This document shows, piece by piece, positions 10,097 to 23,001 of a stretch of DNA of 64,000 nucleotides. Below the pieces are notes generated by a model, which was given only the letters and a program-made list of their open reading frames with translations, was not told the origin of the DNA and did not search any database. The DNA lies in assembly GCF_034521165.1 (NCBI RefSeq), contig NZ_JAXHMV010000014.1, positions 1 through 64,000 of the forward strand. Reading direction: 5' to 3'. The position numbers and the translations under genes were made by a program. Origin of the DNA: Thiohalophilus sp. (lineage in GTDB: Bacteria; Pseudomonadota; Gammaproteobacteria; UBA6429; Thiohalophilaceae). Every line of letters begins with the position of its first letter. Within the stretch, counting starts at the first letter, position 1.

Positions 10097-11371
10097 TCAA
10101 TGCGCATGACTGGCGCCGGACTTTTCGATGTCCGCCTTGATCAGATAGCTGTTTTGCGTGACATACGACGTACCCGGTTCCAGACCGCCAAGCACCTCGA
10201 CCCATTGCGCATCCCGCCGGCCCAGCTCCAGCATGCGCACCTCGTAGGTGTCATCGAATTTGGCAAACACCACCTGAAAATCACGAAAGCGCTGAATGGC
10301 CGAGTGGCGCACCGCCAGCGGCACCGTCACCTGTTCGACCACCACATCCCCATGTACGAACTGGCCGGGTCTTAACTTTCCGTCGGGATTGTCCAGCCGG
10401 ATCCGCGCGCGCACGCTCTGGCTGGCGTGCTCGGCCAGCGGCGAGATCCAGTCGATCACCCCCTCGCGTCGGTAACCCGCCAGATTGGCGACATGGACGT
10501 TCTGACCGACCTCGACCTGTTGGCTGTCCGCGCCGAACACATCCAGCTCCACCCAGACCTGCGACAGATCGGCGATCACAAACAGCACCGTCTCGCCGGT
10601 GGCCTGACCGATCTGCAGGTTGCGTTTGACGATCACCCCGTCGATGGGCGCCTTGAGCGCGTAGTTTTGCAGACTCTCGTTGCTCTGGATCACGGCCAGG
10701 GTCTCGCCCTGTTGAACCCGCTCACCCAGATCGCGATGAATGGCTTGCACCACACCGGGGAAGCGGGCCCGCAGTTGTGACAGCCGATCGGGATCGATCC
10801 GCACCCGACCATGCAGCCTGACCACCCGCTCCAGGGTTTGCGGCCCGGCCGTTTCCGTGCCGATACCGGACAGCTCGGCCATGGCCCGGGGTATCGTGGT
10901 TCGCCCTTCATGATTGTCAAATTCCCAGTGGTAGTCATTGTCCTGATAAGTGGCTTCGACCGTCACATCGAACGAGTGCGGCTCGACGATGGTTTGCCGG
11001 CCGCGCAGATAATCCTCGAACGGTTCAAAGGTAATGCGATCCTGACGTCCACCCAGACGATCGAGCGTGATAATCAGATCCACCGCGTCGGGATCCACCG
11101 GCTCACCGTCGGCATAGGCATACACGTGGTATTCCGGCGGCACGCCCTGCTCGAACAGGGTTAATTCCAGCGCAAAGTTGTCCTGCTGTAGCAGGCGTCC
11201 GCCCCGCGGGCCGCGCGCGACTTCCTCGTGATCCGCTTCTTCGCCATGGGCCGGTGTCTCACCGGAAACCGTTGACCCGGGCTTATCAAAAAACATCACC
11301 AGCAACACAGCCAGCACCAGCAGGGCAATAACGGCGATCGCGATCGCCGGGGATTTTCTTGGCAAACTCAT
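10097..11371 (-). CDS. czcB: CzcB-type RND periplasmic adaptor
   Basis: A 424-residue membrane-fusion protein. An N-terminal TM anchor (residues 9-27) is followed by a His/Glu-rich stretch (HGEEADHEEVARG), a beta domain specific to CzcB-like adaptors (residues 60-165), then the hairpin-lipoyl region (GRVRIDPDRLSQLRARFPGV, APIDGVIVKRNLQIGQATGE) and beta-barrel. The C-terminus ends in HAH, which with the N-terminal His cluster may bind metal. It bridges CzcA and the outer-membrane CzcC. Start codon overlaps the czcC stop (ATGA at 11368-11371), so the genes are translationally coupled. Confidence 0.92.
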   Translation of the reverse strand: MSLPRKSPAIAIAVIALLVLAVLLVMFFDKPGSTVSGETPAHGEEADHEEVARGPRGGRLLQQDNFALELTLFEQGVPPEYHVYAYADGEPVDPDAVDLIITLDRLGGRQDRITFEPFEDYLRGRQTIVEPHSFDVTVEATYQDNDYHWEFDNHEGRTTIPRAMAELSGIGTETAGPQTLERVVRLHGRVRIDPDRLSQLRARFPGVVQAIHRDLGERVQQGETLAVIQSNESLQNYALKAPIDGVIVKRNLQIGQATGETVLFVIADLSQVWVELDVFGADSQQVEVGQNVHVANLAGYRREGVIDWISPLAEHASQSVRARIRLDNPDGKLRPGQFVHGDVVVEQVTVPLAVRHSAIQRFRDFQVVFAKFDDTYEVRMLELGRRDAQWVEVLGGLEPGTSYVTQNSYLIKADIEKSGASHAH

Positions 11372-12630
11372 TGTGAAACTCCTGTCTGTACCGCCGTGCC
11401 GGTGAGCCGTTCGATCTCGACCCGGGCGCGATGATAGGTTGCCGCCGTCGCGATCTTTTGCAGCTGTCCGTCAATCAGCGACTGCTGGGCATCGTTCAGT
11501 TCGAGCAGCGAATAGCGGCCGTTTTCATAGCCCCGCCGATAGTCCCGCAGCGCCCGTTGCGCGTCGGGAATGATCCGCTGCTGCAGGCGTTGCATGGCCT
11601 GATAGGCGTAGCGCATCTCCTGGTAGGCCTCGTGCAGCGCCGCGATCAGCTCAAGGCGTTGTTGCTGCGCTGCGTAGGGTTGTTGTTGCTGAAGCTGTCG
11701 CGCTTCCTCGATATAGGGTTGCGCGCGGGAGGCACTGCCCAGCGGCAGGCTGAAGGAAAAGAGCAGGGCGGTATCATCGGTCTGGCGCTGATGACGCACA
11801 CCGCCGCGCATTTCCAGATCCAGTGAACGGCGCGATTGCGCCAGGCGGTATCGGGCCTCCGCCAGCCGTTGCCGGGTGGCAAACTGGACGATATGCGGGT
11901 TGTCCTGCAGGCGGGCCTTGAGTGTTTCGAATGATTCAGGCGGCTGCAGATCGTATAGCGCGCCCGTGAGCTTGCCAAACGCCGCCGTCGAATCCCCCCA
12001 CATGCCGGCCAGTTGCAGCCGGGCGATGTCCCGGTCCTTGCGCAGGCGTTGCAGTTGCAGCGCACTGCGCTCCAGCGCGATATTTGCCCGATAACGTTCG
12101 GCAGTCGGCGAACGTCCGGCATCGACCCGCCTGACGACCGATTGCAGGGTTTGCTCGCGGATCTGCCGCGTCTCTTCGATCAGGGCGATGCGATGTTGCA
12201 GGGTCAACGCGCGCAGATAACGCCGCGAGGCCTCGGCGACGATATCCAGTTGTTGTGCCGATTGCTGATCGCGCAACACGCCCGAGCGTAACTGCGCCAC
12301 CTCCGCGCGTCGTTCGGGTTTGTTCCCCAGCTCCAGCACCTTGCCCAGGCTCAGGGTCGACTCGAGTCGATCGCTACTGCTGTAAACACCGGAACCGACC
12401 ACATTTTCCAGTTGCAGGCCGACCCGCCACGGCGAGGTTTGTTGTTGCTGTTCAACGCGGCGGCCTGCCGCCTCAACGGCATAGTCCATGGCCTTGAGTT
12501 GCGGGTTATCCTGCAACACACGGCTCAACGCCGCGGGCAAGCTCAGATCTTTCATGTCGCCCACCCGGGGCTCGGCCAGTCCACTCGTGTGCAGGCACAC
12601 GACACCGGCCAGTATCAAAATCCATCGCAT
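11368..12630 (-). CDS. czcC: CzcC-type outer-membrane efflux protein (TolC family)
   Basis: About 420 residues from the ATG at 12630; an in-frame GTG at 12642 is possible. A signal peptide (MRWILILAGVVCLHTSGLAE) precedes two TolC/OEP repeats with long, Gln-, Arg- and Ala-rich coiled-coil helices and the family motif ENGRYSLLELNDAQQSLID near the C-terminus. It forms the outer-membrane exit duct for the CzcBA pump. First structural gene of czcCBA; a small exported His/Cys-rich protein lies 125 bp upstream, as czcI does in other czc operons. Confidence 0.9.
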   Translation of the reverse strand: MRWILILAGVVCLHTSGLAEPRVGDMKDLSLPAALSRVLQDNPQLKAMDYAVEAAGRRVEQQQQTSPWRVGLQLENVVGSGVYSSSDRLESTLSLGKVLELGNKPERRAEVAQLRSGVLRDQQSAQQLDIVAEASRRYLRALTLQHRIALIEETRQIREQTLQSVVRRVDAGRSPTAERYRANIALERSALQLQRLRKDRDIARLQLAGMWGDSTAAFGKLTGALYDLQPPESFETLKARLQDNPHIVQFATRQRLAEARYRLAQSRRSLDLEMRGGVRHQRQTDDTALLFSFSLPLGSASRAQPYIEEARQLQQQQPYAAQQQRLELIAALHEAYQEMRYAYQAMQRLQQRIIPDAQRALRDYRRGYENGRYSLLELNDAQQSLIDGQLQKIATAATYHRARVEIERLTGTAVQTGVSQ

Positions 12631-12662
12631 GGGGGTTCCCACTCAAAGATGATCGTCAGGCG

Positions 12663-12682
12663 CGGGCCGTGAAAACGGCCCG
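12663..12682. other. Hairpin between the czcI-like gene and czcC
   Basis: CGGGCCGT (12663-12670) and ACGGCCCG (12675-12682) form a tight eight-base-pair stem with a GAAA tetraloop. There is no T-run on either strand, so it is more likely an RNA stabiliser or attenuator in the czc message than a terminator. Confidence 0.5.
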
Positions 12683-12755
12683 CCGTACGCTTCGCGCGCA
12701 AATTAACCGCGCGGATCGCGCCAACGACGGTATCGCCCGGATACCGTCAGCAAGA

Positions 12756-13082
12756 TCAGATCAGAGAGCGGGGCGGTTGGGTCGGGGGCGGATCCCGGTG
12801 GGAAAGGAACTGTTTGATGCCGGTGCGGATCTGGCTGTGCGTCATAACCGGCTGCGGCAGGGTATAGGCGGTCACCACCACCCCCAGATAATGCGCCGTG
12901 GCATGGCAATCGTGATCGTTACACAACTGATGGGAATCATCCCCCGCCGACCCGGCTGCCGCCAAGTGCTCACAGGCAGCGGAGCTCAGCGCGGCCAGCT
13001 CGCCGCCAATCGACGCCGACGCCGTGTACGCCTGGGACAGCAGAACAATACCCAGCAGCAGATAGTGTAAGAATTTGCGCAT
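12756..13082 (-). CDS. CzcI-like small exported His/Cys-rich protein
   Basis: A 108-residue protein with a signal peptide (MRKFLHYLLLGIVLLSQAYT, cleavage near ASA-S). The mature part has CEHLAAAGS, then DDSHQLCNDHDCHATAHYLG: three cysteines and five histidines in about 30 residues, well suited to metal binding. Position before czcCBA and overall layout match CzcI-type periplasmic proteins, proposed to modulate czc expression. The C-terminal 30 residues are Pro- and Arg-rich. Sequence similarity to CzcI itself is weak, so this is a contextual call. Confidence 0.6.
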   Translation of the reverse strand: MRKFLHYLLLGIVLLSQAYTASASIGGELAALSSAACEHLAAAGSAGDDSHQLCNDHDCHATAHYLGVVVTAYTLPQPVMTHSQIRTGIKQFLSHRDPPPTQPPRSLI

Positions 13083-13188
13083 GACCGCCGCACTCTAGCA
13101 GCCGCCCGCAGCCGGGTCAAAACCCCAACCCAACCCGCCCCGTACTCGCGCTGTCCTTATCAAGGATGTGGTATCGCATTAATGCATT

Positions 13189-13302
13189 AAAAACAACAAG
13201 ATATTATTAATATTTAATGTTAATTATGCACTGTGGGAGCGCCCCACGGGCGCGATTTTCACTTGATCTGGCTTTTCTGCCGACTGCCATCTGCCAACTG
13301 CC
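13189..13302. repeat. Repeats R1 and R3 plus a short AT-rich repeat
   Basis: Within the 310 bp upstream of the czcI-like gene lie an AT-rich motif AACAACAAGATATTATTAAT (13190), closely resembling one at 3037 after the aldolase gene, an R1 unit (13231-13259) and an R3 unit (13277-13302). Nothing else is recognisable here. Confidence 0.6.
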
Positions 13303-13393
13303 AGACTTTCTACTTTTCGTCCCTGCCAAAGTCTGCCCGGCGCAGCTACACTTAGGCTGAATCTGTACTGATACTATTAATAATGTCTCTGGG

Positions 13394-13528
13394 TTAGGCT
13401 AGAGAGTTAGCGATCAGCCACTCTTCCGGCCTGGTCTGACGATCCTGTGGATTATCGTAAAAAACCAGGGTGAGAGTGCGACCGCTGTTAAGTTTAGAGA
13501 AATTTGTGCCTTGACGCCGGATTTCCAT
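13394..13528 (-). CDS. Possible 44-residue ORF
   Basis: The minus strand from ATG 13528 encodes MEIRRQGTNFSKLNSGRTLT followed by LVFYDNPQDRQTRPEEWLIA and NSLA-stop. The composition looks like a real protein, with alternating hydrophobic strand and charged turn, rather than random sequence. There is no Shine-Dalgarno; the upstream 40 bp are AT-rich (TATATAAATT). It could be a small gene or the tail of a lost one. Not recognised. Confidence 0.3.
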   Translation of the reverse strand: MEIRRQGTNFSKLNSGRTLTLVFYDNPQDRQTRPEEWLIANSLA

Positions 13529-14165
13529 TTTGTAGTTTATGGAATTTATATACTTTTTAAATCAGGCGCAAATACCTGGTTCTGTGCTGGTAAATAATGA
13601 AGGAAATCAAATTACCAATTTCACAGTCTTATTCTCTGACGGTTGATCTCAATAAACTTGATGCAGAGCAAGCCGAAGATGTCGATGGAATGAAGCAGGT
13701 TTACCTCGGCAATATCGCAAGTCCGGAGAAGGCCCAAGAAATTGAAATGGCCGGATTAAATGGCGGCAAGGTGTTATACGCCACCACTTCAATTGAAAAA
13801 CTAATTGAACGATTGTTGGTATTGTATTTTCTCGGTCCATTCCAGGCGCATGATGACAGGCGAGCACTTTTTCAAACGATGTCATTCAGTCAGTCTTGGT
13901 TCGGGCTTTAGTTTTAAAAAAGTTGATCAAAAAGATTGTTGACCAACATGAACTGATAAAAGGGAAGCAGAAAAACAAAATACAGGGATATCTAGCAAAC
14001 ATAATGAAATGGCGAAATGCCTTTGCGCATGGCGATATACAATACAACGAGCCAAAAGGCTGCTTTATTAAATATTTATTCTTCTGGGCGCAGAAAAAAT
14101 TCATTTAACTGACGAATTCTGGGATGGGCTTGAAAAGACTTTTGTAGAATGTGAAAAACTCGTGA

Positions 14166-15232
14166 ATTCAATTTGTAAGTGCAACTCAACCGGTTTGGTG
14201 AGAGGGCAAGCTGCGGTAGCCTATGCAGCTTCTCTCACCGACCAAAGTTTGAGGAGCACACATGAAGCAATACGCGCAGCTTACCCAGGAACAACGATAC
14301 CAAATTCAGGCCTATATGAAAGCCGGTTTTAATCAAACTCAGACCGCGAATTTCATCGGCGTCGATAAATCGACCGTCAGCCGTGAAGTACGTCGCAACC
14401 GCGGGCGCCGGGGCTACCGTGCCCAACAGGCCCACCGTTTCTGCCTTGAGCGCCGTGCGGACAAAGCTCAGTCTCGTATCGAATCCGCTACCTGGCATCA
14501 CGTCCGTCGACTCCTGCGCGAGGACTGGAGCCCTGAACAGATCGGTCTCTGGCTGGCCAAGGAAGCCGGTCTGTCAGTCAGTCATGAGTCCATTTACCTG
14601 TATGTCCTCGCCGATAAACAGGCTGGCGGCTCACTCTATCGGCACCTGCGTTGCCAGAAGCAACGTAAAAAGCGCTATGGCACCTATTCACGCCGGGGCC
14701 AGATCCCGAATCAAATCTCTATCGACCAACGTCCGGCGGTGGTCGACTCACGTCATCGTTACGGCGACTGGGAGCTGGATACGGTCATCGGTAAAAACCA
14801 CCGCCAGGCCCTGGTGACACTGGTTGAACGCAAATCCAAACTGACACTCATTGCCAAGGTCGCCCGGAAAACGGCTGAAGCTGTCAGCGAGGCCATCATC
14901 CGATTGCTCAAGCCACTGGCGCCCTGGGTGCATACCCTCACCGCCGACAACGGCCGTGAATTTGCTCAGCATCAAAAAATTGCCAGAGCACTCAATGCCA
15001 AGTTTTACTTTGCGCATCCCTTTGCTTCCTGGGAGCGCGGCCTGAATGAAAACACCAATGGACTCATTCGCCAGTATTTCCCCAAGAAGCATGATTTTAC
15101 GACCATCACTCAACGACAAATTCAACGCGTGATGGAGAAACTCAACAACCGTCCCCGAAAATGTCTTGGTATCAAAACACCGAATCAGGTATTTTTCGGG
15201 ATACACCCTGATGTTGCACTAGCAACTTGAAA
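14166..15232 (+). mobile_element. IS30-family insertion sequence
   Basis: About 1,067 bp. Terminal inverted repeats: left ATTCAATTTGTAAGTGCAAC (14166-14185) and right, read inward, TTTCAAGTTGCTAGTGCAAC (15232-15213), 16 of 20 identical. The transposase gene fills the element and runs into the right repeat, as usual for this family. The element splits a HEPN-like gene whose tail resumes just after the right end. A short target duplication could not be fixed by eye. Confidence 0.85.
14262..15230 (+). CDS. IS30-family transposase
   Basis: A 322-residue intact transposase. Residues 5-50 are the helix-turn-helix (LTQEQRYQIQAYMKAGFNQT, then IGVDKSTVSREVRRN) characteristic of IS30 enzymes. The DDE core shows GDWELDTVIGK (first Asp), LTADNGREF (second Asp) and ERGLNENTNGLIRQYFPK (Glu). 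The C-terminus NRPRKCLGIKTPNQVFFG is the standard family ending. The reading frame is undamaged although the host genes around it are broken, suggesting a later arrival. Confidence 0.95.
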   Translation: MKQYAQLTQEQRYQIQAYMKAGFNQTQTANFIGVDKSTVSREVRRNRGRRGYRAQQAHRFCLERRADKAQSRIESATWHHVRRLLREDWSPEQIGLWLAKEAGLSVSHESIYLYVLADKQAGGSLYRHLRCQKQRKKRYGTYSRRGQIPNQISIDQRPAVVDSRHRYGDWELDTVIGKNHRQALVTLVERKSKLTLIAKVARKTAEAVSEAIIRLLKPLAPWVHTLTADNGREFAQHQKIARALNAKFYFAHPFASWERGLNENTNGLIRQYFPKKHDFTTITQRQIQRVMEKLNNRPRKCLGIKTPNQVFFGIHPDVALAT

Positions 15233-15315
15233 CCGCGATTCTAAAAGAACTCGATTCAAGTATTTTTGATTTATATTCTGAATAAGAAAAAACTAAACAT
15301 GGTGAAGACTTCATA

Positions 15316-17281
<1,966 letters not shown>

Positions 17282-17282
<1 letters not shown>

Positions 17283-18605
17283 TGGGGAAGTATCAGTTTT
17301 ATTCTGATATGAAAGATTCTGGAGTGGAATGGCTCGGCAATATTCCATCCGGTTGGGATTCAATGCCGATAGCCGCTCTATTGGAAGAACGGACCGAAAA
17401 AAACACCGGAGAAAAGACGGACACTGTTCTCTCCGTAATGCGTGATATTGGCGTAATTCTGTATGATGACAAGGGCGATGTGGGCAACAAGAAGTCAGAG
17501 GATATTGAGCGCTATAAAATAGTCAGGCCCGGTGACCTTGTCGTAAATAGCATGAACGTCATTATTGGCTCTGTTGGCGTTTCCAAATACTACGGAGCAT
17601 TAAGCCCAGTCTATTATGTATTGAAGCCAAGGAAACATGCTGCGATTCATAAGGATTTTGTTGGCTATGCATTTCGTATAAAGACCTTTCAGCGCTGGTT
17701 AAAGCGTCTGGGTTATGGGATCTTGGACCACCGTATGCGTATTCCTATGGATAATCTAAAGAGGGAATACCTACCTGTACCCCCATATGATGTTCAGAAA
17801 AGATCGCACGATTTCCTCGACCACGAAACCGCCAAAATCGGATCATCTGATCGCCAGGCAGGAGCGGCTGATCAAACTGCTCAAGGAAAAGCGCCAGGCG
17901 GTGATCTCCCATGCCGTCACCAAGGGCCTCAACCCCGACGCTCGGATCAAGGACTCCGGCGTGGAGTGGTTGGGTGAAGTGCCAGCGCATTGGAAGGTGG
18001 GTAGAGTAAAGCGTGTTTTTTCGAACCTGGATGATCAACGCATTACCAGTAGAGTTGCTGAAGAACGTGGAAATCGGTATGAGGGAATATCCTTATTATG
18101 GTGCCTCAGGCATTATTGATACGATTGACGATTATTTGTTTGACGAAGATTTAGTGCTTGTGGGAGAAGATGAGCGCACAACTTGGTTTTGAGGTCTACT
18201 CCACTTGCTTTCGTTGCGCGTGCGTTGATGTTGGGTTAATAACCACGCGCATTACTTAAACCAATAGATGATTCAGTTGATTACTGGGCGAAAGTCGTAG
18301 ACTTGGTTGACGTTACCCCATTAGTAGTTGGTGCTGCCCAACCAAAATTGACAGCTTCGGCATTAGCAAGTCTGATAATTGTATATTCCCCAGATTATGA
18401 AGAGAGGAAAGCTATACAAGAATATATTTGCGAAAAAGAAAATGAGTTTAGGCACTTGATGAACAAAGCTGTGTACGCTATTGAGTTGTTAAAAGAACAT
18501 CGCACCGCCCTTATCACCGAAGCCGTCACCGGCAAGATCGACGTTCGCGACTGGCAGAAACCCAAACAACAATCACAACAAACGGCGAAGACCGCCACGG
18601 GATAG
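17282..18605 (+). pseudogene. hsdS: Type I specificity subunit, frameshifted
   Basis: Starts [20 protein letters not shown], with a first target-recognition domain up to [11 protein letters not shown], the first conserved helix ([20 protein letters not shown]), a second recognition domain opening [20 protein letters not shown] and the final helix region ending HRTALITEAVTGKIDVRDW. The reading frame shifts near 17838 and again several times between about 18075 and 18300, where the pieces [20 protein letters not shown] and LVDVTPLVVGAAQPK lie in different frames. HsdS would set sequence specificity of the complex; this copy is broken in both halves. Confidence 0.8.
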
Positions 18606-18609
18606 GATT

Positions 18610-21600
18610 ATGGACAAGGCCAGGGAATCCATCTTTCAACGCGCCATCGCCGACTATCTGACCGGCCATGGCTGGGTGGAGGGATCCCCCGATCGTTACG
18701 ACCGAAGCCTGGCGCTGTATCCCGAAGATCTCATCGGCTATATCCGCCAGACCCAGCCGGAGGTGATCGAGCGGCTGACCAAGTTCTACCACGATCAGAC
18801 CGAGGCCATGTTGCTCAAGCGCGCCGCCGAGCAGATGGACAAGCACGGCGCGCTGCATGTGCTACGCCACGGCTTCAAGGATCGCGGCGCGCGGGTGCGG
18901 CAGTGTCAGTTCCGCCCCGATCACGGCCTGAACCCCGAAACTCTGGCCCGTTACGAGGCCAATACCTTGCGGGTGGTGAGCGAGGTCTCCTACTCGCCCC
19001 ATGCGCGCGAGGGTTACAACCCGCGCCTGGATCTGGTGCTGTTCGTCAACGGCGTGCCGGTAGCCACGCTGGAGCTCGAATCGAATTCAAGCAGTCGGTC
19101 GAGAACGCCAAACGCCAGTACCGCAAAGACCGCCCGCCAAAAGATCCCAAAACCCGCAAGGCCGAGCCGCTGCTGACCTTCAAGCAACGGGCGCTGGTCC
19201 ACTTCGCCGTCAGCCAGGAAGAGGTGTGGATGACCACCCGCCTGGCGGGAAACGAGACCTACTTTTTGCCATTTAATAAAGGGTACGAGGGCGGGGCGGG
19301 CAATCCACCCAATCCAGATGGCTATGCCACGGATTATCTGTGGAAGGACGTCTTCGCGCGCGAGGCTTGGCTGGACATTCTCGGACGCTTTATCCATCTT
19401 CAACGGGAAGAGAAATACACTTTAGAAGGCAAGCGCGAGATCAAGGAGACCATGATCTTCCCCCGCAACCATCAGTGGGACGTGGTCAACCAACTGGTCA
19501 ACACCGCCCGCGTGGAAGGGCCGGGGCACCATTATCTGATCCAGCACAGCGCCGGCTCGGGCAAGTCCAACTCCATCGCCTGGAGCGCACATCGGCTCGC
19601 CTCGCTGCACGATGCGCAGGACAAGCGGTGTTCGATTCGGTGATCGTGGTGACCGATCGCACCGTGCTCGATGCCCAGCTTCAGGAGACCATCTACCAGT
19701 TCGAACACGCCGAAGGGGTGGTGCGGCGCATCACCCGCGAGGAGGGCGAGGGCAGCAAGTCCGAACAGTTGGCCGAGGCGCTGGAGTCGAACACGCGGAT
19801 CATCATCGTCACCATCCAGACCTTTCCCTTCGTGCTGGAGCAGATCCAGCAGCGCACCAGCCTCAAGGGCCGCACCTTCGCGGTGATCGCCGACGAGGCC
19901 CACTCCTCCCAGACCGGCGCCACCGCCCGCAAGCTGCGCGAGGTGTTGATGGCCGAGGAGTTGCCGGAGGATCAGGAGATCAGCGCCGAGGACGTGATCG
20001 ACGCCACCCTGGCGGCCCGCCGCCAGTCAGAGAACATCAGCTACCTGGCTTTCACCGCCACCCCCAAGGCCAAGACGCATGCGAACTCTTCGGCCGGCCG
20101 ACCGGATCCCACTCGGCCACGCTCCGACGACAACCTGCCCGAGGCGTTCCACGTCTACACCATGCAGCAGGCCATCGAGGAAGGCTTCATCCTGGATGTG
20201 CTCAAGCGCTACACCACCTATTCCATGGCCTTCAAGCTGGAGCAGAAGCAGGGCGTGCCGGACGAGGAGGTAGATCGGGGCAATGGTGCCAGCCGCGTCT
20301 TCCGTTGGGTCAAGCTGCACCCCTACAACATCGAGCAGAAGGTGCAGGTGATCGTCGAACATTTCCGCCAGCATGTGGGCACCTGCTTGAACGGCCAGGC
20401 CAAGGCGATGGTGGTGACCGATTCGCGCCAGTCGGCGGTGCGCTACAAGCTGGCCCTGGACAAATACGTGCGCGAACAGGAATACACTGATGTGCACGCC
20501 CTGGTCGCCTTCTCGGGCGAGGTAGTGGACCCGGAGAGCGGTCCTAACCCTTTCAACGAACGTAACATGAACCCGGGGCTGCACGGCCGTGACCTGCGCG
20601 ACGCCTTCGATACCGAGGAATACCAGGTAATGATCGTCGCCTTCAAATTCCAGACCGGCTTCGACCAACCCAAGCTCTGCGCCATGTACGTGGACAAGAA
20701 GCTCAGCGGCGTCGACTGCGTGCAGACCCTGTCCCGCCTGAACCGGACCTATCCCGGCAAGGACGAGCCGTTCGTACTCGATTTCGTCAACAAGCCGGAG
20801 GAAGTGCTTGAAGCGTTCCAGCCCTACTATCGCACGGCGGAACTGGAAGACATTTCTGATCCGAACCTGGTCTACGACCTGCAACACAAACTGGACGAAG
20901 AGCGCATCTACACCTGGGAAGAGGTCGAAGCCTTCGCCGATGCCTTCTTCGACCCGAAAAAGAAACAGGACAAATTAAGCTACTTCACCCGTCCCGCGGT
21001 AGACCGCTTCCGTGATCGCTATAAGGAAACCGTTGAGGTCATCAAAACCGCCGAACGCGAGGAGCGGGAAGTTGAAAAAAACGGCAACGACGTACAATTA
21101 CAAAACGCCCGCAACGAATTAAAACGCGCCGGGGAAGACAAGGACGCCCTGGATCTGTTCAAGAAGAACCTGGGCAGTTTCGTGCGGTTTTACGAATTCA
21201 TCTCGCAAATCATCGACCTCGACGACCCGGAACTGGAAAAGCTCAACGTCTTCGCCCGCAACCTGCGGCCATTACTTCGCGATGACAGGCCGGACGACGA
21301 CATCGATCTCTCTGGAGTCGAGCTAACCCACTATCGATTGAAAAAACAGCGTGAATACGAGCTAAAACTCGGCGAGGAAGAAGGCGAATATAAAATCAGA
21401 CCAACTGACTCGATTGGTAGCGGTAGGCCCCACGACCCGGAAAAAGAAGCCCTGTCAGAGATTATCGCCCGCCTGAACGAAATGTTTGCCGAAGAACACC
21501 TATCAGACAACGACCGCATCAACTTTTTTAACACCATCAAGGATAAAGTGCAGGAAAATAACAACGTGGTTGATCAGATAGAAAGCAACACACAGGAACA

Positions 21601-21772
21601 GGTTATGCTGGGAGATTTCCCCGAGGCTCTTCGTGATGCGCTAATGGATAGCGTCGGAAACCACAACGGGATAGCCAAACAACTACTGCGTGACAATGGT
21701 CTATGGCAGGAGTTTGCACTATTTATGCTTTCTGAAATATACAAAGAGAGAGTGAATGCAGAGCAGCGATAA
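18610..21772 (+). pseudogene. hsdR: Type I restriction endonuclease subunit, frameshifted
   Basis: Begins MDKARESIFQRAIADYLTGH four bases after hsdS. The PD-(D/E)xK nuclease part is seen in NPRLDLVLFVNGVPVATLEL, Walker A in HSAGSGKSNS, and the DEAH-like helicase box in VIADEAHSSQTG; the C-terminus EIYKERVNAEQR is intact. The frame is lost by single-base deletions near 19085 (before EFKQSVENAKRQY) and near 19627 (KAVFDSVIVVTD requires one more G), and there is a compensated shift near 20078-20100. About 1,050 residues when repaired. HsdR is the ATP-driven DNA translocase and nuclease. Confidence 0.85.
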
Positions 21773-21840
21773 ATTAATGTTATCGCGATACAATCGTTTA
21801 AGACATTTTATTAGTTTAATATTGACTCCAGGTTAGAAAA

Positions 21841-22933
21841 TGCCAATTCAGCATGCTATTTGGAAAGTTGGTGATGAGCCTTCTGCTCTCCAATCTACTC
21901 GTCTCGTCAGCGAACAACAACTAGAGGATATGATTGTTCGTGATACCTCGAATTTTGTCAGGGGAATGGCTCTTAATTGGGCGGCAAGTATCGACTAGTC
22001 ACGGCGGTAGAATAGATTTGTTAGCTATTGCACCTGATGCTTCCCTCGTATTGATCAGAACTAAAGCGTGACCGAACACCGCGCGACATTATGGCGCAGG
22101 CATTGGATTATGCCTCATGGGTTGAGGAGTTGACAGCTGATAAGATAGCGCAAATATATCAAGGCTTTTCGAATGGCGGCAGATTGGATGAAGTCTTCAA
22201 AGACCACTTCGGTGCGCAATTGGATGAAGATCATTTAAATCAGTCACATCAAATTATAATTGTTGCAGCAGAACTCGATCCCGCTACTGAGCGTATTATT
22301 GGCTATCTGAATGATAGGGATATTGCAATCAATGCAATATTTTTTCAGGTTTTTCAGTATGATGATGCCAAATTATTAAGCCGGGCATGGTTGATTGATC
22401 CGGGTGAGACCCAAGTTAACGTAACTACAACGAGTAAAGCAAAGGGCGACAAAGAACCCTGGAATGGAGAATATTATGTCTCATTCGGTGACATGAATTC
22501 TCGTAGCTGGGAAGACGCACGGCAGTACGGATTTATAAGCGCCGGAGGTGGGAGCTGGTATAGCCGACACTGAAACAATTAACCCCGGAGATAGCAGTCT
22601 GGGTCGATGTCCAAAAATCGGATATGTTGGTGTTGGTCGTGTTACGGAAAGTATGACTCCTGTAAAAGATTTCACAGTAGAAACATCTGAGGAGAAAAGC
22701 CGGCTCTGGATGCCCTAGAGTTCGCAGATCACTACGAAAAAAATGCTGATAACCCTGATAAAGCCGAATACTTTGTACGCGTTGATTGGCTGGACACTGT
22801 GCCAAAAGAAAAAGCTGTTAACGAGGTTGGACTATTTGGCAATCAGAACACTGTTTGCCAGCCTACAACCCCTAAGTGGCGGCACACTGTTGACCGACTT
22901 AAAAATTATTTCCCGAAGTGGAATCAAGGTTGA
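21841..22933 (+). pseudogene. PD-(D/E)xK nuclease-like (NucS/DUF91-type) gene, frameshifted
   Basis: Starting MPIQHAIWKVGDEPSALQST, the repaired reading continues SGEWLLIGRQVSTSHGGRID, LLAIAPDASLVLIELKRDRT, MAQALDYASWVEELTADK and ends VCQPTTPKWRHTVDRLKNYF. The G-R-I-D-L-L then I-E-L-K-R core is the restriction-endonuclease-like active site seen in NucS/DUF91 proteins. At least four indels are required (extra A near 21953, extra A near 22062, others near 22570-22590 and 22690-22710). The 91-22573 part alone is a 160-residue open frame. It follows hsdR by 69 bp and was probably part of the same locus; its function there is unknown. Confidence 0.6.
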
Positions 22934-23001
22934 CGGTCTGATTGGGGACTAATATACCTGTGTCTGTTATATAAATCTTTTTGTAGAGCTGTTGTTATGG
23001 T

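Larger units (their letters stand above)
13597..15285 (+). pseudogene. HEPN-like gene, frameshifted and split by IS30
   Basis: Reading across frames gives a protein starting MKEIKLPISQSYSLTVDLNK, continuing IEKLIERLLVLYFLGPF, then LIKKIVDQHELIKGKQKNK, then MKWRNAFAHGDIQYNEP, then LTDEFWDGLEKTFVECEKLV. The R-N-A-F-A-H segment is the R-x4-H motif of HEPN ribonucleases. At least two frameshifts are needed (near 13890-13920 and in the A-run near 14090). The reading frame is then cut by the IS30 insertion at 14166; after the IS the tail resumes as ILKELDSSIFDLYSE-stop (15238-15285). The tail ends 30 bp before hsdM, so it was probably the first gene of the restriction operon. Confidence 0.6.
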
